From the NCBI RefSeq assembly GCF_051020765.1, contig NC_134935.1, positions 17,175,579 to 17,239,578 of the forward strand: 64,000 nt of DNA. Direction: 5' to 3'. Source of the DNA: Lasioglossum baleicum (Eukaryota > Arthropoda > Insecta > Hymenoptera > Halictidae). Made by a program: the position numbers and the translations under genes. Below, one piece after another: positions 35,596 to 45,244 of this stretch (positions within the stretch are counted from its first letter, which is position 1; every line of letters starts with the position of its first letter). The notes under the pieces are model-generated. The model worked only from the letters and a program-made list of their open reading frames with translations, ran no database searches and had not been told where the DNA came from.

Positions 35596-36138
35596 AAATT
35601 GAATACAAATATTATTACCTTGTTTTTCTATCTTTCCCTTTCGAAATCTTCTAGCGAAGTATATGTCATAATTTCATAAAAAACAATTAATGTTTTATGT
35701 AATCTTGTAAACTTAGTCATTCAAAATATGAGTTACGGTATCGCTATTTCTGGCACTGTCCACTCTATTTTCGGTGACGGGGTTATTGACCTTGTCCGTT
35801 GTGTTAATCGCCACCAAAAAAAACTTTCATTATTTCAGTAAAAACATAAAGGTCAAAAGTGAAGGCTTTGATAGATTTCTGTACCTCAAGGTTCCAGAAT
35901 ATCTCATTGGAGACTGTAGAAGATGAAAAAGTACGGAATCATTTGAATAAAAACGCAGCTACTTTTCCAGTTTGATTACAGTTGCTATGGAAACATTCAG
36001 AAGGAACAGAAAAAACATAAAATTTTAAAAAATACTAGAAAACAGATTGAAATTAATTAGGAAAATGGTTAAAGGACATTGGAGAACGCTGGGATGGAAC
36101 AGGTCGATAAAACGAGGCTGGCGTGGGTGTAGAAAAGT

Positions 36139-36144
36139 TTTATT
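36139..36144 (-). terminator. NPC2 polyadenylation signal (AATAAA)
   Basis: On the minus strand an AATAAA hexamer lies about 250 bases after the NPC2 stop codon and is the first one met in that direction. Cleavage is expected 10-30 bases further, near 36110-36128. The 3' UTR so defined holds a CT/GA-rich run near 36365-36395. Confidence 0.6.
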
Positions 36145-36393
36145 AACAATTAACATAACGGGTGACTATGCTACATACTGATTAAGCTCGACGGTAAAGC
36201 AGGCTACCGGGAAGCAGCACTGTTCGCGATAGTCGAGTTTCGCGAAGGCTCTCTTCCACGGCAACGAGGACATGGTTTGTACAAAAGGGACGCGCAGGAG
36301 AGACGCAGCTTCGTGGATTCCTGGATCCGTGTAAGTTTGTAACCTTCTCCAGGAAGAACGACCAGCTCTCTCTCTCCTCCCCTTCTCTCCCTC

Positions 36394-36477
36394 TCAGTTC
36401 GTAATCTTCGCGGGGACCTCGAAGCAAGCGATCGTGCTGTTGGCGTCCTTCATCGCGTAATGTATCGTCAAGGAGAG
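36394..36477 (-). CDS. NPC2: NPC2 coding exon 3 (C-terminus)
   Basis: The acceptor TTTTTGTCCGCAG precedes CTCTCC, and the frame runs 27 codons to a TGA at 36396-36394. It supplies the last beta strands, the sixth cysteine (Cys147), which pairs with the N-terminal one in the family, and a possible N-glycosylation site (Asn142). The protein ends in Ala-Lys-Ile-Thr-Asn. Confidence 0.93.
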   Translation of the reverse strand, partial: LSLTIHYAMKDANSTIACFEVPAKITN

Positions 36478-39400
36478 CTGCGGACAAAAATGAATTGCAC
36501 CGCGTATTAATCCTTGATATCGGCAGATCGGTGAATTTTCCTCGAACACATTAATTATGGGCGTATTAACCCTTTGCATTCAAAGGGTGATTCGGAGGCG
36601 AATAACAATTCTTATAGCATCATATCGATAAAATTCAGAACATCTTACATATAAAATGGAAATATTTCAAGCCGGAAGAATAATTCGGTTTTCGAATTAA
36701 GATAGTTCCGAGTGCAAAGGGTTAAGAATGCGCACGTGTAACCATCGTGCACGATAGTGCGCGGCGACAGCTACTTTCTGCTGACCCAAGAATTGCGACA
36801 CTTGCTCGGTCTAATACTTTCGATAAACTTTCGGTTATCCAGCTGATAAACCGGCGCGTGCTTTCGTCAGAAACGCACGTGTACCGGATAGGACGAATTA
36901 GAGTTGGGCAAGAATTTTATTTAAATAAAAATTTCGAATAAGCTGGGTTCAAAACCCACTTTATTAGAAATTTTTATTTATTTAAATTAAATGTTTGCCC
37001 AACTCTGGACCCAGTTGATACATTTTTCAGTTTTTCTTTTCTGCAATTTTTTGTAAAATAATTGCAAATATAGTGATTGGACCATGCAGAATTAAACTGT
37101 CTGTTCGAATATGTTCTAGGAATTTTTGAAATGGATATGTTTCCTTTCAGAATACACGCGCCGATTGGAGAGACAGATATGAGCGTAAGCGAAACGATTT
37201 TAAACTAGAATACATTGCAGATAATGCGAGTTTTGAAATATTACTGATCTTGCAATAGTACACGCAATCAGACAATTTCAGCAAAGTTTGCTGTATATTG
37301 GTTCTACCTACTACTTGTGAAATAGTGGTGAAATATAAAGTTTTCTTAACCCTTTGCACTCGAATGGCAACTCTGAGGCGCCAGTCAAAATTGCCATATC
37401 ATTATTTGAAACAGTTTTTAAAATATTCAATTCTTCTGTACTCTAGAATTTGCTAAAAATTCAAATATCATAGGAGAAAACAGGTTCAATTTTATACGAA
37501 TAGCGTAAAAAAGATTATATGCAATAGAAATCTTCTAGGTTGAAAGATACGTCTTGATTTCGGAATTAAAATTGCTTCGAGTCCACAGGGTTAACTTCGT
37601 TTGGATGCCTGAACTTCGTAGGAAAATCTTTTCTCAAGAAAGCTGTATGGAGACCCAAAAATTGTCAGGAAACAGTAATCTAACAACTACTCATTCGAAT
37701 ATAGTGCAGTCTTTGCGCGGATCTTTATACAGGTTTCCATTTCCCCAGACATTCAACTGAATGTTAAAATTTCACAGTGAAAGAGGCAATATGGAGTCAT
37801 TTAGGAGTTCCAGGTGCCGAAAAAGGGGTTAATGAACAACCTAGAGGTTTATGGGTTTCTCTGACAACGACGACTATGAGTGACTTAAAGTTCTCACCGT
37901 AGGGTAGATGGGCAAGATGGCGAATTCGCGTTTGTAGACGTAGTGGGTGCCGGCCTTGAGCGTGCACGACTCGAGGTGTGTGCCATCTTCGTTGAAAATG
38001 TTGTCGCAAGCGCTGGTACCGTCAACGCCGACGAACGGCAATGGCACGTTGAGTACCTTGGCGTACACGGAGTTCTTCATATCACTGGCATCGTGGTCGA
38101 CCACAAACTTCTCCTCCACCGTTGCTTTGGTCCCGCGTTTCAGCTTACACGGCGGGTTGTCGCAGCCGGATATCTTAATCAGATTGGTATCTGCTATCGG
38201 CTCTCCTGCGAAAACAGTGATCATTCTTATTTCTGACGTCGAACAACAACTATTCTTCGCGATAACAAAGAATCTTCAGAAGATTATATATTCTCGTAAA
38301 ATTTCATTCTTGTCGAAAGATTCAATGAAGTTTAACAACGTCTACTTTTCCAACAGGTTTAAAAATTGATTTTTAGTGTAACGTATTCAGGAAAAAGATG
38401 CAATGAAGTTTAACAACATCTACTCTTCTAGCAGGTTTAGAAAGATGCGGAATAAACCACTATGGTTGTTTGTAAATAATTAATAACGAAGGGAGTACCG
38501 GAGATTGTGAATTATTAGGTTGGCAACTAAGTTCGAGACCTCCACGTTATCTCAAACAAAGTCGTTTATTATATATTTTTAAGCGCGATTTTAAGTATCA
38601 AACTAATCGAAAATTCAGAGCTTTCCAGTGATATACAGTATACAGTTCAAAGGGAATGGTCAATGAATGAGGTTATAATGATACAATAAAAGAACTACGA
38701 AACAAAAGGTCGCGAATTGAGTTGCCAACCAAATTAATGTCGTAATATAAAATGTAAGTAATATCGCCAAAAGAAATTAAAATTGTAAATTCGTAAAAAG
38801 TGTAGTAGCAGTTCTTCTCGATTGTCAACAACTGAAAGTGCCTGATCAGCGAACAAGTGACGCGCCAGGTTGGGTCAGAAAGAGAGAGGACAATGACCGA
38901 GCTATTGGCGGACTTTCGCTATTGATGACTCGAAACCGAAGTCGAAACTGCAGCGTTTTTACTCTCGAATCGCTGTATGCATTGTTTTAAATACACGCTC
39001 TCTTGAATCTGTTCCCACCTGTTGCAGAACATCTTGTATACACATGACACGTTGCATAATTGGGATCACTTTCAATGGATCACCTTGAGATCAACCCCAA
39101 TTTATCTCTGATAAATCGTTCAGTTAACCCTTGCACGGGAATTGATTCAATTTGTCTGAAAAGTTGAATCACATGTTTGTTCTCCTTTGTTATCGATACC
39201 AGAACTACTGTGTCTGTGTGCATTGCAACTGATTTGTACTGCGTTGTCAAAATGACAGGTCAATGTTGCTTTTGAAAGGCTGAGATATAAAAGAATGTTG
39301 CGAATTAATTTTCCCCGGTAATACATTTTCAAACTTAAATGTAAATGTTTACCAAAATTCTATCATATAAATCGAGTGAACTGCATTCACTTCACAAATT

Positions 39401-41389
39401 TCACGCAACGGGAAATTACTCGTCCACAACAGTGTTCGTTCAGTGTTCAAAATTGAATCGATTTAACTTCCATCGTTCATTTAATAACAATGTTCCACTC
39501 GGTTACACTTTCCAGCCAACAAAACTCGCTGATTAAGAGCTCCGCATCAACACCGAACCGAAGCACCCACACCATTCATTAAAAACAATTTTACAAAATT
39601 CCTTGCAACAGTTGCCGTTCTACAAAAGCGTTCAGCGGATCGACGTACGCGAGTTTACATAATCCAAACAAATCGGAGTCTCCAGCCAGCAATTTCCACA
39701 AACGTTTAAACGAATCCGTCAGTCATGAAATAAAATGAATAAAATCTATTGTGATACCTAGAGCATGGTCGTCATTATTAGACTGCGGACTTTTATGATA
39801 AACGTGTAGTTCTACTATATTTCTGCGACCTCGCCGACTGCGCCAAACGTAGAAACCACGTTTTTATTAGCTCGCTTTATTGTCTGTCTGTTTGGTACAA
39901 ATTTTGCAATTGATTTTAAACTAACTTCCCGATGAGCTAGAGACCTGAAATTTTAAACACAGCTCAGAACTGGATGACAATGCAATATTAAAACAATTTT
40001 TTTAAAAAGCCTATGTTTCTTAAATCGTAGAACTTTTTCTTAGATCAAGACTTTACAGTTTAGCAATTCACGCAAAATTGTCTGCATCTCATTTGCGAGA
40101 AAGAGAAATAAAAATATACTTTCAGTTTCAATAATGTCAATAATAACGTGAAAATGTTGTAAAAGTGCTCCGCCTCGAGTAGCACAGCTAACAGGTTAAT
40201 ACATTTGCAATTAATCTAATTATACTTAATCCTGACGAACACTTTCGTTGTGCAGGCTGTCTACAGTTTAATGGGAACCGCGTGTACGATCGCGCACGGA
40301 GATAAGTGAAATCGTTTCCTGCGGATATCTCGTCACTTGTAGTTTTAGCGAACCTGTACCTACGACTAGCATGATCGTAGTATAATCGAGAGGACGTTTT
40401 TTCCTAGCGGCGTGGCGGGTCGAAGGTTGTTCCGCCTCCTCGATTCTACGGGCTTCATTCAACAGCCGTCGAAAGTGAAACAGGCAGGCCTCCGTTTCAA
40501 CAAGACTCGCGTGCCATTTAATTATCCCGTAATAAACATTCACGTAATCGCACGGAGAACATCTAATCCTCGGGCGAGCATTACTTCGTCATTAGAACAG
40601 TAATTGAAAGGACACGTGTCACTGGTTTTTTCAATTTATCGTCAACCTGATCGCATAAACGTGTTCATCGAGAATTATTCAATCGGATTTTTTACAGAGC
40701 TGCGATTTTCTGTGGATCGACGAGTTAAACTAGATATATTTGAGTAGAGCAGTGTATATCATGATAAAAATCGAGCGAGGTCTGAACAAACTCAGTCTCG
40801 TAACTTTTATAAAATTACATAAAGAGCTCACGTTTGCGATAAAAACCGTTTATATAAAATACAGTACAGGTGAGTCACATTCGAAGTAAGAACCGTGCAA
40901 AGTCTAAACAAATATACTGCCTTTGTGCTTATAGAGCACAAATTTACAACAAAAAATTGTAAACAGATACAGACATGTTTTTTTTTCATAGGTATAAAAC
41001 ATTCACCTCTCTGCTCGGCTCTGTAATCAACGTTCACAGAACAAGGTAGAAAAAAGCGTACTCTCTTTGCAACCGAGTGAAACGTTCTCCGGAAAGAAAG
41101 TCCTTTCCCTATTAATTTTCAACATTCGTCACATCGATAAAATAGGAGAAAATTTGCAATTTTCAATGACCCGTTGATTCTATCAACCTACAAAAATAAA
41201 TGGCAGAAAATTTGCAATTATCAATGACCCAATCGATCCCGCAACGAATCCGAGTGTAATGAGATGTTCGTGCGATCACAGATTAATAAGTTTGACGATG
41301 GTTTACGCACCACTCCCGCACTTGTAGACTTGCGTGGCGCAGGCGACCGCGAGCAGAACCGCGAAAACGAGAATCGTTTCCCTCAGCAT
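36394..41389 (-). CDS. NPC2: NPC2-like ML-domain secreted lipid-binding protein (three coding exons)
   Basis: This gene encodes a Niemann-Pick type C2 homologue, a small secreted or lysosomal protein whose ML-domain beta sandwich binds sterols or other hydrophobic ligands. Joining 41389-41311, 38205-37898 and 36477-36394 gives 156 codons and a stop, normal for the family. Residues 1-18 form a hydrophobic signal peptide, probably cut after Ala18. The mature part has six cysteines (24, 41, 46, 93, 107, 147), matching the three family disulfides. Motifs seen include GCDNPPCKLKRG (40-51), VPLPFVGVDG (80-89) and IHYAMKD (134-140). Asn142-Ser-Thr is a possible glycosylation site. Both introns have GT-AG ends and keep the frame (phases 1 and 0). 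Insects often have several NPC2 paralogues, some antennal and chemosensory; which one this is cannot be told. The family assignment is secure; the ligand is inferred. Confidence 0.95.
36566..36725. mobile_element. piggyBac-type MITE, copy 1 (NPC2 intron 2)
   Basis: TTAA lies at both outer edges, next to inverted tips CCCTTTGCATTC and GAGTGCAAAGGG. TTAA target sites and CCC tips are typical of piggyBac. The 160 bases hold no coding sequence. The 3' part shares TTTCGAATTAAGATAGTTC-type sequence with copy 2. Confidence 0.82.
36899..37008. mobile_element. Palindromic AGAGTTGGGCA element (hAT-like MITE) in NPC2 intron 2
   Basis: The left tip AGAGTTGGGCAAGAATTT and the right tip TGTTTGCCCAACTCTG are inverted, and the interior (TTTATTTAAATAAA and TTTATTTATTTAAATT) continues the palindrome, giving a 110-base hairpin. 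CAGAGTTGGGCA-like tips are known from hAT elements. A target duplication was not clear. Confidence 0.65.
37346..37594. mobile_element. piggyBac-type MITE, copy 2 (NPC2 intron 2)
   Basis: The element runs from TTAACCCTTTGCACTCGA to CGAGTCCACAGGGTTAA, with TTAA at both edges. It is related to the 36566 element, sharing the tips, the CTGAGGCG/TCGGAGGCG word just inside and the AATTAAAATTGCTTCGAG region, but is 90 bases longer. Confidence 0.8.
37898..38205 (-). CDS. NPC2: NPC2 coding exon 2 (core of ML domain)
   Basis: This exon carries most of the ML domain, from Gly27 to Thr129, with four of the six conserved cysteines. The acceptor is CTGTTTTCGCAG just before the GAGAGCC start, and the donor is ACG followed by GTGAGAA. 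Two leading bases complete the split glycine codon from exon 1, and the exon ends in phase 0. The open frame stays intact across 308 bases with no disabling change. Confidence 0.95.
38515..38733. mobile_element. Mariner-type MITE in NPC2 intron 1
   Basis: The ends are inverted repeats: TTAGGTTGGCAACTAAGTTC on the left and its near complement (GAGTTGCCAACCAAA) on the right, with TA next to each. GTTGGCAAC at the tip is common in mariner elements. The 219 bp between hold no transposase frame. Confidence 0.8.
39124..39145. mobile_element. Lone TTAACCC end (piggyBac-like)
   Basis: TTAACCCTTGCACGGGAATT resembles the piggyBac-type tips, but no matching right end was found. Similar lone tips occur near 52627, 52734 and 54582. 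Confidence 0.3.
39779..39810. mobile_element. End fragment of a TAGACTGCGG-family MITE (NPC2 intron 1)
   Basis: TAGACTGCGGACTTTTATGA is a clear family tip, but the sequence then leaves the family and soon enters the 39853 repeat. No partner end was seen. Confidence 0.5.
39853..39948. repeat. Dispersed repeat within NPC2 intron 1
   Basis: The segment from ACGTTTTTATTAGCTCGCTT through ACTTCCCGATGAGCTAGAGA recurs at 42169 in the same orientation at about 93 percent identity. The two copies bracket NPC2 exon 1. It looks like a fragment of one transposon family. Confidence 0.8.
41311..41389 (-). CDS. NPC2: NPC2 coding exon 1 (signal peptide)
   Basis: The ATG at 41389 has a good context (ATCGCCATGC). 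The exon codes for the leader and the first mature residues up to Lys23-Cys24-Gly-Ser. It ends at a G followed by GTGCGTAA, a usable donor, leaving a phase-1 intron. Reading through would reach a stop two codons later, so splicing here is needed. The mature start, with its first conserved cysteine just after the leader, is typical of the family. Confidence 0.92.
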
Positions 41390-41574
41390 GGCGATATCTG
41401 TCGGTGAAAGTCTGTCGATTGCGGTGTTGTCCTCGGAGAAGATTCTGTGGGCGATGAGCTATCCTGGCTGTGTCCTCGCTCGCTCCAATCAGCTCCAAGC
41501 AGCTCCAAGCCGGACTTTCGACTGCGAGCCACCGCGGGATGCAACGTTATGGCTGGTCATTCGTCAAAGTTCGC

Positions 41575-41582
41575 TTTAAATG
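41575..41582 (-). promoter_or_regulatory. Possible TATA-like box upstream of NPC2
   Basis: On the minus strand ATTTAAAG lies about 185 bases upstream of the NPC2 ATG, which would give a short 5' UTR starting near 41550. No strong initiator was seen, so this is only a candidate; an unseen 5' exon further upstream remains possible. Confidence 0.2.
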
Positions 41583-42168
41583 GATCCCCTGCCAAGGCGA
41601 GAGTGGCAACAAGGTGGGGATGAGGGGCAAACTGTCTGCCTTGGTGGAAAGGGAATCTGTAAATTCATGACACATACAGACCGACACATGCTCGACTATT
41701 TTTCTAAGGCATTCGCTATGTTAATTGGTGGAACGCAAATGGCGCGAATGTTGCCACCTGAAATGTTGCAGGAAGCAAGAGTATGTTGCGATGTTCTCAA
41801 ATGATAGAGGACGCTCGACTTTTTAAAGATACGTGGACGGTTTTTAGTTGCTGATCTTATTTATTTACAGAAAAAGATGTTATCTTGCACTGCTATACAG
41901 TTCGCGTTGCTTTAATTTTTTAATCATGTTTGGTTATTAACTGGGCAATGATTTTATTCGAAATACTGGGTCAAGATGGATACGATGAAACCGGTCCAAG
42001 GATATTGCTTACGTGGGATGTTTATTTTCTTCAATATTGCAGAGATGATTACTTTGTTTCTGTTCTGCTACTTATCAATTTTATATCTGTTGTAAATCAA
42101 ATGCATTAAAATTTAACTAATCAGCCTTTTCTACCTAGAAATTTTACAATTTTTCATATGCTTTTTAC

Positions 42169-42262
42169 CACGTTTTTATTAACTCGCTTTCTTGTCTGTC
42201 TGTTTGTTCGGTACAAATTTTGCAATTGATTTTAAACTAACTTCCCGATGAGCTAGAGAATT
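42169..42262. repeat. Dispersed repeat upstream of NPC2
   Basis: This is the partner of the 39853 repeat, with a four-base insertion (TGTTTGTTCGGTAC against TGTTTGGTAC). It lies about 780 bases upstream of the NPC2 start codon. Confidence 0.8.
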
Positions 42263-43343
42263 GTTAAGTGTTTAAATGATTTCACGAATATTTCTCATTT
42301 CTTATGTTTTGATCACTGTGACGTCGAAGCTGTTGAGAAGTCTCGTGTACATTGTACAATAAATGATAAGAAGAATTTAACTAAAAAAGAAACTTGTACT
42401 TCAAGACCAGAAGTTATTTTGAAAAAAATTCGTAGAAATCAGTTGTTTTCACTGTCGCTACACGAGAAGCCCCCCCTTCGACCGACAAGAAACTGAAAAC
42501 GTACATTTATCTCGAAAAGCTAATCACAGGTGTAATCCTATAAGGATACACTGTATCAGACACGTTACTGTCATCGCAAATTTACTGCATTGATTGGCGA
42601 GTGCGTTCGAAATTCCATCTAATCTGTTCGCCACCCCTCGCGACAGATATACACCGTTTCTTCGGTGCGCATCTGTTGACATACATTATAATTATTGCAG
42701 CCAGGGCAAGCGTACTGGTATCAATTTTCACGAAAGTACGATCGCACTGAGTGCACTCGAACCGCAGAATCGTCGCGTGCAAAAAGATAAGGTTCTATCG
42801 GTCATTCCTAATGGATCGCACGCACCAGGAAGATAGAACAGGTCCGGCTCTTTTACAGTATTCGAAGCTGACGAGGTCGTCTCCTCTCGATTCCAATAAC
42901 GATTGTTTTAATTTCGATGCTCGCCTGCTCGTACAGCGATGGCCGTCGCGGCAGCTCGCATGTCCAAGCGGAAATGAAACGGACCCCGAGGAACAAAGAC
43001 CAGGAAATTAACAACGCTATCATCTCGAGCCTTCCCGCAAATGAACTTTCTCTTTTTTGTCTTGCCGCTGTGACCCCTGGGTACTCTGTCGAACACCTAC
43101 TCGATAACCTGCGCACGATTCAAAATCTCTGTTTTTCGACGTCACGTTTGCAAATTTGTTGTGCTGAAACCACGAGAGCCAGGCGAATTTTTCTTACGTA
43201 GAAACATTTTATACACTGTGGAGAATATAATAGTATTTTTTGTTGCTGTCACATTATATATAATTTAGTAATCTGTACGTGTTATTGAGAGAAACGCAAG
43301 AATTTTGTGTTCGAACATTTTTTCTGCTATAATCTCTGCAGAC

Positions 43344-43510
43344 CAGAGTTGGGCATTAATAGATTAACATTTTAATCATGATTGATTGATTAATGCGTAC
43401 GATTAGGAAAAGAAATCATCGAAAAATGGACGATTGGATCAATCGATTGATGAAGTTAATCGTCAATCGTTGATTAAGAAAAGAAATCATCGAAAAATCG
43501 ACGATTTCCA
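43344..43510. mobile_element. AGAGTTGGGCA element, one end, with internal repeats
   Basis: CAGAGTTGGGCATTAATAG matches the left tip of the 36899 element. Inside are many ATTGATTGATTAAT-type words and a 30-base word given twice about 70 bases apart (GAAAAGAAATCATCGAAAAA at about 43407 and 43477). No right tip was found. Confidence 0.5.
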
Positions 43511-44063
43511 TACGTTTGTTAATTTATTTCGATAAATGAGCGACCCTTTTTCATGCAGAAACTGATTAGAAAATTTGCGAAACAGATATTGTTTCCGTTT
43601 GGGGAACTGATACACATAGCTGGTATGATTCTCGGCCCCAGCGATCGGCTCTTATCTTATCCCGGTTTGCACTGAATATTAGTCAGAATTTGAGTGCAAA
43701 TGAGTGCAAATTTATGCGGTATTATCGCTGGTATTTCTTTCACACTTTGCGGTCCGTGAACGACAGTCGCAAAAGTATTTATGGATATCCTGTGCGTTCG
43801 CATGCGAACGTGCTTAACGCGTTTTTGGAACGAAAACTCGCTTTCCTATAATTAGGAGAAAGGTCTATTTTGGCCCAGTTTTGCAAAAGCTTGCTGCAAT
43901 TTTTCAGAACTCGATGAAAGGTATTGCTTAAAGATTAATGAAATGAGGACAGCTTTGTTGATTGCTCGTTGTGGAACACTTAATAAGGGAAAATGGGAAA
44001 GCGAGTAGGTCGTTAGTTTATCACAGAGTAATTATTTGCAATGTGAGCACGCGGGTAAACCAA

Positions 44064-44100
44064 ACCGAAAACTAGTCAAACCGAAAACTAGTCATCCCGA
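44064..44100. repeat. 17-bp tandem repeat
   Basis: AAACCGAAAACTAGTC occurs twice in a row, then a partial third unit follows (CCGAAAGTAAT). Confidence 0.75.
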
Positions 44101-44524
44101 AAGTAATTATGCTCGCGCTATCGTTTCCACAGGAACGGTAAATACATGCACGACCTTCGCTCCGCTAGACCCATGCTAACGGAGTTACGAAATTTCTCTG
44201 AAATCACATAACCGTGACTACGGATATAAACACAGAGCAAAGGTACGAGCAACGCGTGATCCTACGACAAGCTAACTTACACCAACGTTATTGTTTTTTT
44301 AGGCTACTGTGCCGCTTCAAAGGTGATGTTCTTATCTATCCGGAGCAAGTATTAGTATCATAACAACCGTTATATTTTAAACGCTTCTGATTGGAATGCA
44401 CGGTACGAAATTAGAACGCTTTAATACGTTCGGTGATAAATTTGAAAAAATTCCACGAAATCAAAGTTAATTAGTTAACGAGAACGATGGCTAAAAGTTG
44501 GATACCGTGATAGATACTATTACT

Positions 44525-44661
44525 GAACTGTAGATCTATATACAAAATAAACATTTTCGGCATCAATCTCAACTATCGAGAACCGAATAACAATTCTTTT
44601 CTTTCTTAAATAAAGTCAATTAGCTGCCAGCAAACATTTTCATTTTTACCATAAATTCATA
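44525..44661 (-). mobile_element. TAGACTGCGG-family MITE interrupted by the long-TIR MITE
   Basis: GAACTGTAGATCTATATACA and the next AAATAAACATTTTCGGCATC match the reversed 3' end of the family. It stops at CATAAATTCATA, where the 44662 element begins. The family word would continue with AAAATCCG; bases after the inserted element read AAAACG, consistent with an insertion at TA. Confidence 0.6.
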
Positions 44662-45003
44662 CAGTCGGTGTACAAAGTACTCGTACACATTAAAAGAACG
44701 AATTACGTTTTCAAAATTGGACCCAACAGCTTGAGTTTCTTTTCAGACGTCAGAAGGATTGGTTTACTAGCTAATGTGTAATTAATTTTTCATTTAAATT
44801 GTTATTGGTCGCAATTGAGAAGGAAATAGTAAGATAAAAAATTTAAACCTCGGGGTCTTTACTGTTCCCTTCGTAATTGCGACCAATAACAATTACAAAA
44901 AAAGATTATTTACACATTAGCTAGTAAACGAACCCTTCCCTAACCCAATTTTGAAAAATGTATTCGTTTTTAAAAGGTGTACGAATACTTTCTACGCCGA
45001 CTG
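44662..45003. mobile_element. Tc1/mariner-type MITE with long inverted repeats
   Basis: The element starts CAGTCGGTGTACAAAGTA and ends in its near complement, with TA on both sides (44660-44661 and 45004-45005). The similarity continues inward for roughly 150 bases per arm (for example TTTACTAGCTAATGTGTAA against its complement near 44920), so nearly the whole 342 bp folds into one hairpin. No coding capacity is visible. It appears to sit inside an older TAGACTGCGG element. Confidence 0.85.
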
Positions 45004-45046
45004 TAAAAACGTTATTTCTAATTTCTAATCTATCGGTGACTAACTT

Positions 45047-45244
45047 CTAATCGATCTTTATGCTAAATAAAAATAGTCTGCATTGATTACAAGCCACAAG
45101 AATCAAATAAAAAATTGCTTCTTCTTTTAATTATCTTAATAAGCTGAAACTAATACACCGATGTCCTTAGATCGTTTTAATACGTCCACTGCTTTAAATC
45201 GTACGTGTCTATTTTTCTCATAAATGCATAAAATCCGCAGTCTA
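45047..45244 (-). mobile_element. TAGACTGCGG-family MITE, reversed, subfamily A
   Basis: The right end GCATAAAATCCGCAGTCTA is intact; the left end has decayed (CTAATCGATCTTTATGC). The interior is the reverse of the reference copy, with CTGAAACTAATACACCGATG matching its CAGTGTATTAGTTTCA. It follows the long-TIR MITE at 44662 by about 40 bases. Confidence 0.85.

Larger units (their letters stand above)
33601..36138. other. Intergenic DNA downstream of NPC2
   Basis: It contains a short deleted MITE (34083), a GC-rich patch (34550-34830) and a possible terminal exon (35463). 35740-36060 is AT-rich and transposon-like without defined ends. Confidence 0.5.
36478..37897 (-). other. NPC2 intron 2 (1.4 kb), carrying two piggyBac-type MITEs and a foldback
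   Basis: Two TTAA-flanked elements (36566-36725 and 37346-37594) and a palindromic hAT-like element (36899-37008) occupy about a third of this intron. The rest is AT-rich with no other recognisable signal. The splice sites at both ends are intact. Confidence 0.85.
38206..41310 (-). other. NPC2 intron 1 (3.1 kb), carrying several transposon remnants
   Basis: The intron holds a mariner-type MITE (38515-38733), a TTAACCC end (39124), a TAGACTGCGG end (39779) and a repeat block (39853-39948) whose second copy lies upstream of the gene. A short near-duplicate pair sits at about 41140-41190 and 41200-41250, sharing GAAAATTTGCAATT and TCAATGACCC. No further exon was recognised. Confidence 0.85.
42263..44524. 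other. Intergenic DNA upstream of NPC2
   Basis: It contains the AGAGTTGGGCA element at 43344, a 16-bp perfect palindrome (CGTTCGCATGCGAACG at 43795-43810) and a short tandem repeat at 44064. No other gene signal was seen. Confidence 0.55.
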
